NCBI RefSeq assembly: GCF_003056405.1
Contig: NZ_PYVZ01000002.1
Location: 1-64,000 of the forward strand
DNA from: Devosia indica
Lineage (GTDB): Bacteria; Pseudomonadota; Alphaproteobacteria; Rhizobiales; Devosiaceae
DNA: 64,000 nt
Reading direction: 5' to 3'
Shown here piece after piece: positions 7,319 to 15,609 of this stretch (its first letter is position 1; every line of letters begins with the position of its first letter). The notes beneath the pieces are model-generated. The model had not been told where the DNA came from, searched no databases, and saw only the letters and a program-made list of their open reading frames with translations. A program made the position numbers and the translations under genes.

Positions 7319-8341
7319 ATGACGATCACAACGATTGGGCTGGATCTAGCGAAGAGCGTCTTTCAAGCACATTGCGTCGACGAGACCGGTGCTGCGGTTC
7401 TGATGAAGAAGCTACACAGGAAACAGATGCTGCCTTTCTTCTCGAAGTTGCCGCCATGCCTGATCGGTGTGGAGGCCTGCGGAACAGCGCACTATTGGGC
7501 ACGAACGCTCGCCGCAATGGGGCACGAAGTTCGCCTGATTCCGCCTTCCTACGTGAAAGCGTACGTAAAGCGTGGAAAGAGCGACGCGCTGGATGCCGAG
7601 GCCATCTGCGAAGCCGTACAGCGGCCAACAATGCGGTTCGTGCCAGTCAAGACGATCGAGCAGCAGGGCATTCTTATGACCCATCGCGCCCGATCCCTTC
7701 TCGTTCGGCAACGGACCATGCTCGCCAACGCCCTGCGTGCCCATCTTGCAGAGCTGGGCCACGTTGCCAACCCCGGCATTGGCAACCTCGCCAAGCTGGC
7801 CGAGCAGGTGATAGCTGACAGGAATGCCTTGCCATCCTACGCCCGTACGGCGTTTGAGATATTGATCCGCCAGATCATGGCCGTCGGCGCAGAGATTGCG
7901 GAACTGGATCAGCAGCTTGCAACTTGGCATACCGAGAGTGAGGCCAGTCGTCGACTTGCCGCGATCCCCGGCCTGGGCGTGATCACGGCAACAGCAATAG
8001 CTGCAACCGTTACGGATGCCGATCAGTTCTCTTCAGGCAGGCAGTTCGCCGCATGGCTCGGTTTGACACCGCAACAACACTCAACCGGGGGAAAAACCAG
8101 ACTTGGCGGGATCTCCAAGCAAGGCGACCGATATCTGCGCCGATTGCTCGTCGTCGGGGCCACCGCAGTCATGCGCCACATCAAGGATAAGCCAACGCCG
8201 ATGGCGGACTGGATCAGGAAGCTCTCCGAGAAAAAGCCCTTCCGGCTCGTCTCGGTGGCCCTTGCTAACAAACTCGCCCGGATCGCTTGGGTCGTGCTGA
8301 CCCGCAAGGAGGCATATCACCCTTACGCCCATTTGACCTGA
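7319..8341 (+). CDS. IS110/IS1111-type DEDD transposase (recombinase)
   Basis: A 340-residue protein. The N-terminal RuvC-like DEDD domain shows GLDLAKSVFQ (first Asp about residue 9), GVEACGTAHYW (Glu about residue 52) and KRGKSDALDAEAI (Asp pair about residues 85-88). The C-terminal Tnp_20 domain shows IPGLGVITATAIAA and FAAWLGLTPQQHSTGGKTRLG, which carries the conserved Ser/Thr region thought to act as nucleophile. Length is typical and no stop or frameshift interrupts it. GAGGAG precedes the ATG. Related IS110 recombinases are guided by an element-encoded RNA that pairs with target and donor; see the right non-coding end. The copy appears intact and possibly active. Confidence 0.92.
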   Translation: MTITTIGLDLAKSVFQAHCVDETGAAVLMKKLHRKQMLPFFSKLPPCLIGVEACGTAHYWARTLAAMGHEVRLIPPSYVKAYVKRGKSDALDAEAICEAVQRPTMRFVPVKTIEQQGILMTHRARSLLVRQRTMLANALRAHLAELGHVANPGIGNLAKLAEQVIADRNALPSYARTAFEILIRQIMAVGAEIAELDQQLATWHTESEASRRLAAIPGLGVITATAIAATVTDADQFSSGRQFAAWLGLTPQQHSTGGKTRLGGISKQGDRYLRRLLVVGATAVMRHIKDKPTPMADWIRKLSEKKPFRLVSVALANKLARIAWVVLTRKEAYHPYAHLT

Positions 8342-8416
8342 TCACCCCAGGTCACCCGAAATGGTAATGGCAGTCGATGATGAGTAACGATCGAGCCAAT
8401 GGTGAGACCAACCCGT

Positions 8417-8525
8417 CTGATTCAATGCGCTTCCACGCGCGGCAGCCTGTTTAGGGACCTCACCGGCGGATTTCCATCAGGGCCAGCGGCAGTACGTATG
8501 CCGCATAAACAGGCCGGACATATGA
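8417..8525 (+). ncRNA. candidate guide (bridge/seek) RNA in the right end of the IS1111-type element
   Basis: The 240-nt tail downstream of the recombinase has no plausible gene but clear structure. At 8417-8434 it reads CTGATTCA, four bases, GCTTCC. This matches the complement of the pre-insertion target (CTGATTCA, TCAG, GCTTCC) at 14 of 18 positions, with the mismatches only at the centre. Next, GCCTGTTTA (8445-8453) pairs perfectly with TAAACAGGC (8506-8514) and encloses the hairpin GCGGCA/TGCCGC (8486-8504). ACATATGA (8518-8525) then repeats the sequence across the element's right border (8578-8585). Known IS1111 elements encode their guide RNA at this end. Exact RNA ends and strand are inferred. 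Confidence 0.6.
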
Positions 8526-8769
8526 CAGCAACCGATCAAACCCGCCCCGACAAAATGCCCTTGCCAAGGGGGCGTCCACATATGAATCAGTCAGACAGCG
8601 ATTTGGGAATCCCTTTTGTCAACACAGCCTAACTGCGCCTGAGTTCGCATGGACGCCATATGTAATCGAGGTGACGATGCGGTCGAGCATAGTGTGATGC
8701 CTGACCATCCATCTTTTATGAAAGCAACCGGCACTCTATCGCGTGCGGTAATGATCCATGCGTCGGCAG

Positions 8770-9540
8770 CTAAAGACTTGTGTCCATAAAAGCATTAATT
8801 CGGCGACATGTCGCCAGGAGTTCCTCGGCGACATTTTCCTGTCGAGGCTCCAGGTCTTCAACAACGCCGAAAGCGACGAGGAGCAAAGAGATCTGGCCGA
8901 AGGCATCGAAGATGGGCGCAGCGAAGGTCATGACGCCCGGCGTGTATTCTGCCCGGCTGATGGCAAAGCCGCGCTCGCGTGTCCGGCTTATCTCCTCCTG
9001 CATTCGCTCGCGCGACATAACACTGGTGGGCGTTCGCTCCAACGGCACCCATTCATCAAGCAGCTTGTCGGACAGGGCTGGCTCGGACCAGGCGAGGCGG
9101 ACGCGGAACTGGGCCGTCGAATCATGGGCGAAGCGATGGCCGACCGGCACGCTGACCCGGAAGCCCTTGCCCTCGTCCGCCCGGTCTACCACCACGAAGC
9201 TGCCATCGGCATCGATGCGGCTGAGCACGCAAGTTGTGTTGATCTGCGCCGAAAGGCGCACGAGCTCGCCATGCAGGAATCCGTTGGTGGAGCCCTGCCG
9301 GGCGACCAGCCCCGAGACATCGGTCAATAGGCGCGAGGCCAGGGCATAGACCCGGCGCTGCTCGTCATAAGACACCCAGCCCGCCGCCAGCAACGTCTTC
9401 ATGATGTTGTGGCAGTGACTCTTGGTCAGGCTTAGTTGGATGGACAGCGTGTGCAGGCTCGCTTCGAGACCGGTCTGACCGTTCAGATACCGAACGATCG
9501 CGATCGCCTTGTCCACGGCGGGAACTAGTGAGGTCGTCAA
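8770..9540 (-). CDS. IclR-family transcriptional regulator
   Basis: A 256-residue IclR regulator. An N-terminal winged helix (VPAVDKAIAIVRYLNGQTG, then LSIQLSLTKSHCHNIMKTLL) is followed by the GAF-like effector domain (VVDRADEGKGFRVSVPVG to the C-terminus). The frame is open further up, to a TTG at 9591. The TTG at 9540 is preceded at good distance by AGGAGA (9547-9552) and gives the usual IclR length, so it is preferred. The gene is divergent from the TRAP transporter operon, and a palindrome lies just before dctP. The likely role is repression or activation of uptake in response to the imported compound. Confidence 0.88.
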   Translation of the reverse strand: MTTSLVPAVDKAIAIVRYLNGQTGLEASLHTLSIQLSLTKSHCHNIMKTLLAAGWVSYDEQRRVYALASRLLTDVSGLVARQGSTNGFLHGELVRLSAQINTTCVLSRIDADGSFVVVDRADEGKGFRVSVPVGHRFAHDSTAQFRVRLAWSEPALSDKLLDEWVPLERTPTSVMSRERMQEEISRTRERGFAISRAEYTPGVMTFAAPIFDAFGQISLLLVAFGVVEDLEPRQENVAEELLATCRRINAFMDTSL

Positions 9541-9584
9541 TGCCGGTCTCCTATTGCGCAGCAATTCCCAGATTAACCCATGTC

Positions 9585-9616
9585 TTGACAAGCCCGTCCT
9601 TGGGCCTGCATATTAT
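9585..9616 (+). promoter_or_regulatory. probable promoter of the TRAP operon
   Basis: A consensus -35 box TTGACA (9585-9590) is followed by TATTAT (9611-9616) at 20 bp, or by CATATT at 18 bp. It lies between the IclR gene and dctP and points towards dctP. Confidence 0.5.
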
Positions 9617-9629
9617 TCACAGAATAACA

Positions 9630-9643
9630 TTCTATATATAGAA
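9630..9643. promoter_or_regulatory. palindromic operator candidate for the IclR regulator
   Basis: TTCTATATATAGAA is a perfect 14-bp palindrome directly before the dctP ribosome site (AGGAGG at 9645-9650). GAATAACATTC, an overlapping inverted repeat, lies just before it. The position, between promoter and start codon, suits repression by the divergent IclR protein. Confidence 0.5.
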
Positions 9644-9656
9644 CAGGAGGAATTCT

Positions 9657-10640
9657 ATGTCCAGATGGTCCAAGATCGGATTGGCGACCGCCGTGGCGCT
9701 GAGCGGCACCATGGCGGCGCTGCCGTCCCAGGCGCGCGAGCTCAAGCTCGGCCACACCTATGAAACGAGCCATCCCATGCATATCGCAGCGGGGCATGCG
9801 GCCGAGCAATTCGCCGCATGCACTAATGGCGAGCACTCAATTACGATTTATCCGGTGTCCCAGCTCGGCACCGAGAACGCTATGAACGAGCAGGTTCGTT
9901 TCGGGGGGATCGATATAATCCTCACCGGGCAGGTGTTTGCCTCGCAGGCCTATCCGCCGCTCGCCATCGGCGCGGCGCCGTTCCTGTTCAACGATCAGGA
10001 CCATGCTCTGCGCTACATGACCAGCGATGTGTTCAAGGAACTCTGGGATGGTTGGAACCAGGCCTCTGGCGCCAAGATCATGTCGGCTGGCTTCTTCGGC
10101 GCTTTTAACATCACCTCGAACACGCCGATAGAGACACCCGATGACATGAAGGGACTCAAGGTGCGCGTGCCTGATACCCCGATCTATCTGGCCTTCCCCA
10201 AGGCGGTGGGCGCCAATCCCACGCCCATTCCGTTGCATGAGGTCTATCTCGCCCTGCAGCAGGGCGTGGTCAATGCCTCGGCCAATCCGCTGCACATGAC
10301 CTATGCAACCAAATTCTACGAAGTGCAGGAATACGCCAATCTCACCGGCCACATGATGGAATACATCCTGTGGGTGGCTGCCTCCTCGACGCTGGATTCC
10401 CTCTCGCCGGAGCACCAGGCCTGCCTGCAGCAGAGCGCGGAGGCCTTTGGCATCGAATCCACCGAGGCCATCGTATCGCAGGAACAGGGCCTGCGTGCCG
10501 AGATGACGGAAAAGAACCTCATAAATTTCGTGAACCCGGATATCGAAGCGTTCCGTGCAGCGACCGAAGGCGCGGTGGAGGAGCTCTCCAACACGCTCGG
10601 TGTTGAAGCGGACACCATAGCCCGCATACGGGCGCTCTGA
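9657..10640 (+). CDS. TRAP transporter substrate-binding protein (DctP family)
   Basis: A 327-residue periplasmic binding protein with an N-terminal signal peptide (cleavage about residue 26, after SQA). The DctP core includes LKLGHTYETSHPMHIAAGHAA near residue 28, MKGLKVRVPDTPIY around residue 167 (its arginine normally salt-bridges the carboxylate of the ligand), and NPTPIPLHEVYLALQQGVVN. A perfect AGGAGG fixes the ATG. It is followed immediately by the DctQ and DctM subunits. The imported substrate is probably an organic acid or a related small compound handled by the cyclase and amidase downstream. Confidence 0.92.
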   Translation: MSRWSKIGLATAVALSGTMAALPSQARELKLGHTYETSHPMHIAAGHAAEQFAACTNGEHSITIYPVSQLGTENAMNEQVRFGGIDIILTGQVFASQAYPPLAIGAAPFLFNDQDHALRYMTSDVFKELWDGWNQASGAKIMSAGFFGAFNITSNTPIETPDDMKGLKVRVPDTPIYLAFPKAVGANPTPIPLHEVYLALQQGVVNASANPLHMTYATKFYEVQEYANLTGHMMEYILWVAASSTLDSLSPEHQACLQQSAEAFGIESTEAIVSQEQGLRAEMTEKNLINFVNPDIEAFRAATEGAVEELSNTLGVEADTIARIRAL

Positions 10641-10648
10641 AGCTGGGA

Positions 10649-11128
10649 GTGGCGAGCGTGCAGAAAGCTCTCAAGCTGCTGCTCGGCGAGGTGGAGGACG
10701 GCATCGGCACGATGCTCGTCCTCGCCACCTTCGCCGTGATGCTGGCGGGCGTGGTCTTCCGCTACGTGTTTAACGACAGCCTGACCTGGTCGGAGGAATT
10801 CTCGCGCTACGCGCTGGTGATGATGACCTTTGTCGGCATCGCGACGGGATTTCGCAAGCAGGTGCATATCCGCATCGATGCGCTGCTCAACATGTTTCCG
10901 CGCTGGGCGCGTCCGCTCGAGATCTTCGGGCTGGTCGCCTCGATCGCCTTCCTGGGCTTCCTCATCGTGCAGGCGGTGCAATTGTCACGCGTGCTCGGCT
11001 CCTCGCGCAGCGCGGCGCTGAACATGCCCATATCCTGGCTCTATATCGCCGTTGCCGCCGCCCTGGTGGTGGGCCTGCTGCGCGCCATCCAGGCGCTCGT
11101 GGCGCAATTCAAAGGCGTTTCCGAATGA
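10649..11128 (+). CDS. TRAP transporter small permease subunit (DctQ family)
   Basis: About 159 residues with four membrane segments (roughly residues 25-45, 60-80, 95-115 and 130-150) and the DctQ motif LTWSEEFSRYALVMMTFVG in the first half. The frame opens with GTG at 10649. A second GTG at 10658 has GGGAG at better spacing and may be the real start, shortening the protein by three residues. Its stop overlaps the dctM start (ATGA), so the two subunits are translationally coupled. It bridges the periplasmic DctP and the DctM channel. Confidence 0.88.
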   Translation: MASVQKALKLLLGEVEDGIGTMLVLATFAVMLAGVVFRYVFNDSLTWSEEFSRYALVMMTFVGIATGFRKQVHIRIDALLNMFPRWARPLEIFGLVASIAFLGFLIVQAVQLSRVLGSSRSAALNMPISWLYIAVAAALVVGLLRAIQALVAQFKGVSE

Positions 11129-12399
11129 TCGTTCTGTTTGCGGCCCTGGCGCTGCTCCTTTTGGCGGGCGTGCCGGTCTTCGTCGCCATCGGCGGCGCAG
11201 CGGCCATCTATATCCTGCTCAACGGCATCAATCCCATCATCGTCATCCAGCAGATGGTGGCCGGACTTGACAGCTTCACCCTACTTGCCGTGCCCTTCTT
11301 TATCCTGGCCGCCAACCTGATGAACCGGGCTAACGTCACCGACCGGCTCTACAATTTCGCCCATGCCATGGTCGCCCATTGGCGCGGAGGGCTGGGGCAT
11401 GTGACCATCTATGGCAGCCTGCTTTTTTCCATGATGAGCGGCACGGCGGTGGCCGATGCGGCGGGGCTGGGCGCCATCCAGCTCAAGGCCATGCGGGCGC
11501 GCAACTATCCCGACGGGTTCTCGGTCGGCATCACCGGTATCTCGTCGCTGCTGGGCCCGATCATGCCGCCGAGCCTCGCGTTGGTCGTCTATGGTTTCGT
11601 CGCCAATGTCTCGGTTGGCCAGTTGTTCCTGGCCGGCGCGGTTCCTGCCTTCCTCTGCGCGGTGGCCCTGCATCTGTCGGTGATCTATTTTGCCCGCCGC
11701 CGCGGCATGCCCACAGAGGCGCGCCGCGGCTGGGCCGAGCGCCTGCGCTCCTTCTGGTTCGCCATTCCGGCGCTGCTGACCCCGGTCATCATCATCGGCG
11801 GTATCCTGGCCGGCGTCGCCACCCCCACGGAAGCGGCGGCCATCGCCAGCATCTATGCGCTGTGCCTGGGCGTCTTCGTCTATCGCAGCCTCGACCTCAA
11901 GACGATCCTGTCCACCCTGCGCGAAACCTTCGAGACTACGTCGACCCTGATGATCATGGTGGCCGGCTCGATCATCTTCGGCTGGGTGCTGGTCCGCGAG
12001 AACGCGGCCCGCGATTTCGCCCTGCTCATGCTGAGCGTGGTGAGCGAGCCCTGGCAGGTCATGGCCATCCTCATCGCCATCCTGCTCGTCGCCGGCATGT
12101 TCCTCGACACCATCGCGGTGATCCTCATCGCCGTGCCGATCTTCGCGCCCGTGCTGGCACAGTATCAGATCGACATGGTCCAGTTCGGTATCGTTATGGT
12201 GCTCTCACTGATGATCGGCATGACCACGCCGCCCATAGGCATCATCACCTTCGTTATGTCCCGCATATCGGGCATGGGCTACATGGCCACCTTCCGCGCC
12301 TGCGCGCCATTTCTGGTGTCGGTAGTTGCGGTGATGCTGCTCGTCGCGGCCGTGCCGCAAGTCGCAACAGCGCTTCCGTCCCTATTCACCCCTTCCTGA
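11125..12399 (+). CDS. TRAP transporter large permease subunit (DctM family)
   Basis: A 424-residue, highly hydrophobic protein with about 12 membrane segments. Family signatures visible are DSFTLLAVPFFILAANLMN (residues about 50-70), MSGTAVADAAGLGAIQLKAM, GPIMPPSLALVVYG and IGMTTPPIGIITFV near the C-terminus. It overlaps dctQ by 4 nt. This subunit forms the sodium-coupled transport channel with DctQ. Length and topology are normal. Confidence 0.93.
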   Translation: MIVLFAALALLLLAGVPVFVAIGGAAAIYILLNGINPIIVIQQMVAGLDSFTLLAVPFFILAANLMNRANVTDRLYNFAHAMVAHWRGGLGHVTIYGSLLFSMMSGTAVADAAGLGAIQLKAMRARNYPDGFSVGITGISSLLGPIMPPSLALVVYGFVANVSVGQLFLAGAVPAFLCAVALHLSVIYFARRRGMPTEARRGWAERLRSFWFAIPALLTPVIIIGGILAGVATPTEAAAIASIYALCLGVFVYRSLDLKTILSTLRETFETTSTLMIMVAGSIIFGWVLVRENAARDFALLMLSVVSEPWQVMAILIAILLVAGMFLDTIAVILIAVPIFAPVLAQYQIDMVQFGIVMVLSLMIGMTTPPIGIITFVMSRISGMGYMATFRACAPFLVSVVAVMLLVAAVPQVATALPSLFTPS

Positions 12400-12426
12400 T
12401 CCTTCTCCAACGAATACGGTTTCCCA

Positions 12427-13122
12427 ATGACTAAAGTCGTCGACCTCAGCGTCAGCATCGAAAACAACATGCCCGCGCACAAGAACATGCCGCGCCCGGT
12501 CTATCTCGAATGGATGACCCATGAGAGCTCGAGCGCCATGGAGCAGGGCACGCCGGATGACCTGTTCACCTCGGCCATAGAATTCATGGGCTTCGTGAAC
12601 CATGTGGGCACGCATGTGGACGCCTTCTTCCACACCGACCCGCAGGGTGCGCCCATCGACGAGATGCCGCTCGACATGTTCTTCGGCAAGGCGGTCTGCT
12701 TCGATCTCACCCATATCCCCGATCTGGGCGATATCGACGTCGCCGACCTGGAGGAGGCAGAGCGCAAGGTGGGTGTCAAGGTAGACGGCCATATCGTGCT
12801 GCTAAATACCGGCCTGCATGCGCGCCACTACCCCAACGACTCTGTGATGTACAACAATCCCGGCCTCACCGCCGCAGCCACTCACTGGCTGGCCGATCGC
12901 GGTTCGAAGCTGCATGGCGTCGAAGGACCGTCCTCGGACCGCCCGAACTGGAAGGAATTCCCCAGCCACCGTGTGTGCCGCGACCGCAAGATCACCCATG
13001 TGGAATGGCTGTGCAATCTCGAGGCACTGGTGGGCAAGGGCGAGTTCCAGTTCTTCGCGGTCCCGCTGCGTATGTCGCGCGGCTCGGGATCACCCGTGCG
13101 CGCCTTCGCCGTGCTCGACTAA
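12427..13122 (+). CDS. cyclase-family metal-dependent hydrolase (kynurenine formamidase/isatin hydrolase fold)
   Basis: A 231-residue protein of the cyclase family (PF04199 type). The defining motif is NHVGTHVDAFFH at residues 58-69: H59, H63 and D65 are the metal ligands, and H69 lies in the active site. The family's usual proline (HxGTHxDxPxH) is replaced by phenylalanine. Members hydrolyse formamides, cyclic amides such as isatin, or related carbonyl compounds. It follows the TRAP subunits by 27 nt and precedes an amidase, suggesting hydrolysis of an imported amide or lactam. The exact substrate cannot be read from sequence. Cytoplasmic, no signal peptide. Confidence 0.85.
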   Translation: MTKVVDLSVSIENNMPAHKNMPRPVYLEWMTHESSSAMEQGTPDDLFTSAIEFMGFVNHVGTHVDAFFHTDPQGAPIDEMPLDMFFGKAVCFDLTHIPDLGDIDVADLEEAERKVGVKVDGHIVLLNTGLHARHYPNDSVMYNNPGLTAAATHWLADRGSKLHGVEGPSSDRPNWKEFPSHRVCRDRKITHVEWLCNLEALVGKGEFQFFAVPLRMSRGSGSPVRAFAVLD

Positions 13123-13184
13123 GCGCTTCACTCGAAGGCGGTCGCCTTTCGGGCCGTCCTCACGCATTCCGGGAGATTACCACC

Positions 13185-14597
13185 ATGACCTCCGATCCCA
13201 TCTGGCGCCGGGATGCTACCGGTCTTTCCGATTTATTGGCCTTGGGTGAGATTTCGCCGAGCCAGGTGCTAGACGTCTATCTCGCGCGGATCAAGGCCCT
13301 GGAGCCGCGGCTCAATGCCTTTGCGCACCTCGATATCGAGGGCGCCCGTGTTGCGGCCGCGTCGGCCGACGAACGGCAGCAGCGCGGGGAGCGGCTCGGG
13401 CCGCTCGACGGCATCCCGGTCGTCATCAAGGACAATCTCTATGTCGCCGGGCAGCCGGCGAGTTGGGGCAGCCATCTCTTTGCCGACTTCGTTCCCGAGC
13501 AGGACGATATCTGCGTCGCGCGCCTACGCGCCGCCGGCGCGGTGATTATCGGCAAGACCAATACGCCCGAATTCGCGCTTTCGGGTCATACCACCAGCCC
13601 GCGCTTCGGCACCACGCGCAGCCCCTGGGATACCTCCCTCACCCCAGGCGGCTCCAGCGGCGGCGCCGCCGCCGCCGTGTCGGCCGGACTGGTGCCAGTG
13701 GCCATCGGCACAGATGCAGGCGGTTCGATCCGCACCCCTGCCGCCTATACGGGACTGCTGGGGCTGCGGCCGGCCAATGGCCGGGTGCCGCGGCGCCACG
13801 GCTTCCCGCCGATGGCCATCGACTTTCAGGCCATCGGTCTGCTTGCCCGCACTACGCGCGATATCGCGCTATTGCTCGATGTCATGGGCGGGTCCGATCC
13901 GCGCGATCCGGTGTCCATGCTGGTGCCGCCCATGGCGGACGTACCGCGCGCAGCGCTGCGCATCGGTTGGTTCGACCAAGTTGGGGACGAGCGTTCCGAC
14001 CCGGAGGTCGCCGCTTCATTGGCGGCGGTGCTGGAGCAGATCGGCGGGCTTGGCCACGCGGTGCGGCAGGTTTCCCCACCTTTCGATCTGGCGCAATTAC
14101 GCTCCGTCTGGCCCCTGCTAAGCGCCGCCGGTGTAGCCCGGGTGGCGCGGCGCGATCCGCAATGGCGCGAGAAACTCTCTCCGGCTATGGCGGAGCTCGC
14201 CGAAAAAGGCCTCGCCCTGCCTGCCGCAGATTATGTCGATGCCTTGGACCGCCTGCAGACTTTCCGGGCCGATGCTTCGGCGCAATGGGGTGAATACGAC
14301 CTGCTGGTGACGCCGACCACACCAGCGCCAGCTTGGCCGGTGGATCAGGATGCGCCGGCCCTCATTGGCGGTCGTCCTGGAAATGGAGATACGCAGGGCA
14401 TGTTCTGCGGGTGGGTCAATGCAATGGGTTTCGCCGGGCTTTCGATGCCGGGACCGGCCCATTCGGATGGGCGACCAATTGGTATTCAGCTTGTCGCCCG
14501 TCCCCCGGGGGACCGACTGATTGTCAGAATGGCCGCAGATTTGGAACGCCTTACGGCGTGGCACGACTGCTGGCCAGCGCTTGCAATGTCGGTTTAG
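13185..14597 (+). CDS. amidase (amidase-signature family)
   Basis: A 470-residue amidase-signature enzyme. The Ser-cisSer-Lys triad is visible as K82 (PVVIKDN), S157 in [17 protein letters not shown], and S181 in [11 protein letters not shown]. Length is typical. The ATG at 13185 follows GGGAG; the frame continues upstream into the cyclase gene but has no good start. Members hydrolyse carboxamides to acid plus ammonia. As last gene of the IclR-linked TRAP cluster it probably finishes breakdown of the imported amide. An IS3 remnant starts 87 nt after the stop, so any further operon genes may have been displaced. Confidence 0.9.
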   Translation: MTSDPIWRRDATGLSDLLALGEISPSQVLDVYLARIKALEPRLNAFAHLDIEGARVAAASADERQQRGERLGPLDGIPVVIKDNLYVAGQPASWGSHLFADFVPEQDDICVARLRAAGAVIIGKTNTPEFALSGHTTSPRFGTTRSPWDTSLTPGGSSGGAAAAVSAGLVPVAIGTDAGGSIRTPAAYTGLLGLRPANGRVPRRHGFPPMAIDFQAIGLLARTTRDIALLLDVMGGSDPRDPVSMLVPPMADVPRAALRIGWFDQVGDERSDPEVAASLAAVLEQIGGLGHAVRQVSPPFDLAQLRSVWPLLSAAGVARVARRDPQWREKLSPAMAELAEKGLALPAADYVDALDRLQTFRADASAQWGEYDLLVTPTTPAPAWPVDQDAPALIGGRPGNGDTQGMFCGWVNAMGFAGLSMPGPAHSDGRPIGIQLVARPPGDRLIVRMAADLERLTAWHDCWPALAMSV

Positions 14598-14763
14598 GTG
14601 AGGAAGGGGTCGTTTGCGGGGGAGGGCGAAATCCTACGCTAAGCCGAGGACGCACTTTTTGTCTCCCGCGGAGGTGCCATGATTGACGTGCCCCCGCCAA
14701 TTCGGACCATTCTGAGCTGGAATTTTCCAGTTATGATCCCTGACCGGGAGATGGAGAGTTCCG

Positions 14764-15030
14764 ATGAAGGCATCGAAGTTTTCTGAGGCGCAGATCGCGT
14801 TCGTCCTGAAGCAGGCCGAGGACGGTACGGCAGTGGGTGAGGTCTGCCGCAAGGCGGGGATTGCCGAAGCCACGTTCTACAACTGGCGTAAACGCTATGC
14901 CGGGCTAATGCCCTCGGAGGTGAAGCGATTGCGTCAGCTCGAGGAAGAGAACGGCAAGCTGAAGCGCCTGGTCGCCGATCTCAGCCTGGACAAAGCCATG
15001 CTGCAGGACGTCTTGGCAAAAAAGCTCTGA
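14764..15030 (+). CDS. IS3-family transposase OrfA
   Basis: An 88-residue HTH protein of the IS3/IS407 type: FSEAQIAFVLKQAEDGTAVG, then GIAEATFYNWRKRYAG (helix-turn-helix) and a C-terminal leucine-zipper-like helix ending LDKAMLQDVLAKKL. GAGATGGAGAG lies before the ATG. The A-run AAAAAAG at 15018-15024 is a classic -1 slip site that would fuse it to OrfB. With OrfB truncated, the element cannot move by itself. Confidence 0.85.
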   Translation: MKASKFSEAQIAFVLKQAEDGTAVGEVCRKAGIAEATFYNWRKRYAGLMPSEVKRLRQLEEENGKLKRLVADLSLDKAMLQDVLAKKL

Positions 15031-15575
15031 AGCCTGCCCGCCGGCGCCAGCTTGTCGATGTGGTGAGGGAGACCTGGAAGGTGTCGGTGCGTCGGGCCTG
15101 CGAAGCCCTGCGGATTGATCGCTCCCTCTACACCTACAAGTCCAAGCGCGGCGAGCAGGCCGACCTTAAGCTCAGGATCAAAGAGATCTGCGAGACCCGG
15201 GTCCGATACGGGTATCGGCGTGTGCATGTCCTCTTGCTTCGGGAAGGGTGGCCAATCAACATGAAGCGAACCCGTAGGCTTTACAACGAGTTGGGACTAC
15301 AGCTGCGCAACAAAACACCAAAGCGACGGGTGAAGGCCAAGCTCAGGGAGGACCGAACGGATGCCACCCATTCCAACCAGATCTGGGCGATGGACTTCGT
15401 GCATGACCAGTTGGCCACCGGCCGGAAGCTGCGCATCCTGACCATCGTCGATACCCATTCCCGCTACGCGCCGGCCACCGATCCGCGGTTCAGCTACCGT
15501 GGTGAAGATGTTGTGCAAACGCTTGAGCGGGTCTGCCAGGAGGTGGGTTATCCGAAGATGATCCGGGTGGACAAC
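15018..15575 (+). pseudogene. IS3-family transposase OrfB, truncated
   Basis: From the slip site onward the -1 frame reads KKALKPARRRQLVDVVRETW, continues through YGYRRVHVLL and KTPKRRVKAKLRED, and enters the rve integrase core (IWAMDFVHDQLATGRKLRILTIVDT, then SYRGEDVVQTL). The first catalytic Asp (MDF) and the second (RVDN) are present. The sequence departs from the family right after RVDN, so the catalytic Glu and about 90 C-terminal residues are lost. It is inactive. Confidence 0.85.
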
Positions 15576-15609
15576 GTCCTATGTCAGGAGGCGAAACTGA
15601 AGATCGGGC

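Larger units (their letters stand above)
7246..8581 (+). mobile_element. IS110-family element of the IS1111 type, nested in the IS5 element
   Basis: The element is bounded by a perfect 14-bp inverted repeat, ATGTGGACGCCCCC at 7246-7259 and its complement at 8568-8581. It carries a single DEDD transposase gene with 73 nt of non-coding DNA on the left and 240 nt on the right. ATG is repeated at both borders (7243-7245 and 8582-8584), so the exact ends are ambiguous by 3 bp. Removing the element restores a continuous IS5 leader (GGAAGCCTGATGAATCAG). Inverted repeats plus a long right non-coding end are features of the IS1111 branch of IS110. Confidence 0.82.
6438..8629 (-). mobile_element. IS5-family (IS427-type) element, interrupted by an IS110-family insertion
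   Basis: The right end begins GGTCCTGTTGACA at 6438 and the far end reads TGTCAACACAGCC at 8617-8629. The outer 13 bp match at 10 positions as inverted repeats. TA flanks both sides (6436-6437 and 8630-8631), the 2-bp target duplication seen for IS427-type elements. The transposase occupies 6435-7216. The left non-coding part is split: GATTTGGGAATCCCTTTTGTC lies beyond 8581 and the bases just upstream of the transposase start lie before 7246. The IS5 element therefore landed first and the IS110-type element inserted into it later. Confidence 0.8.
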
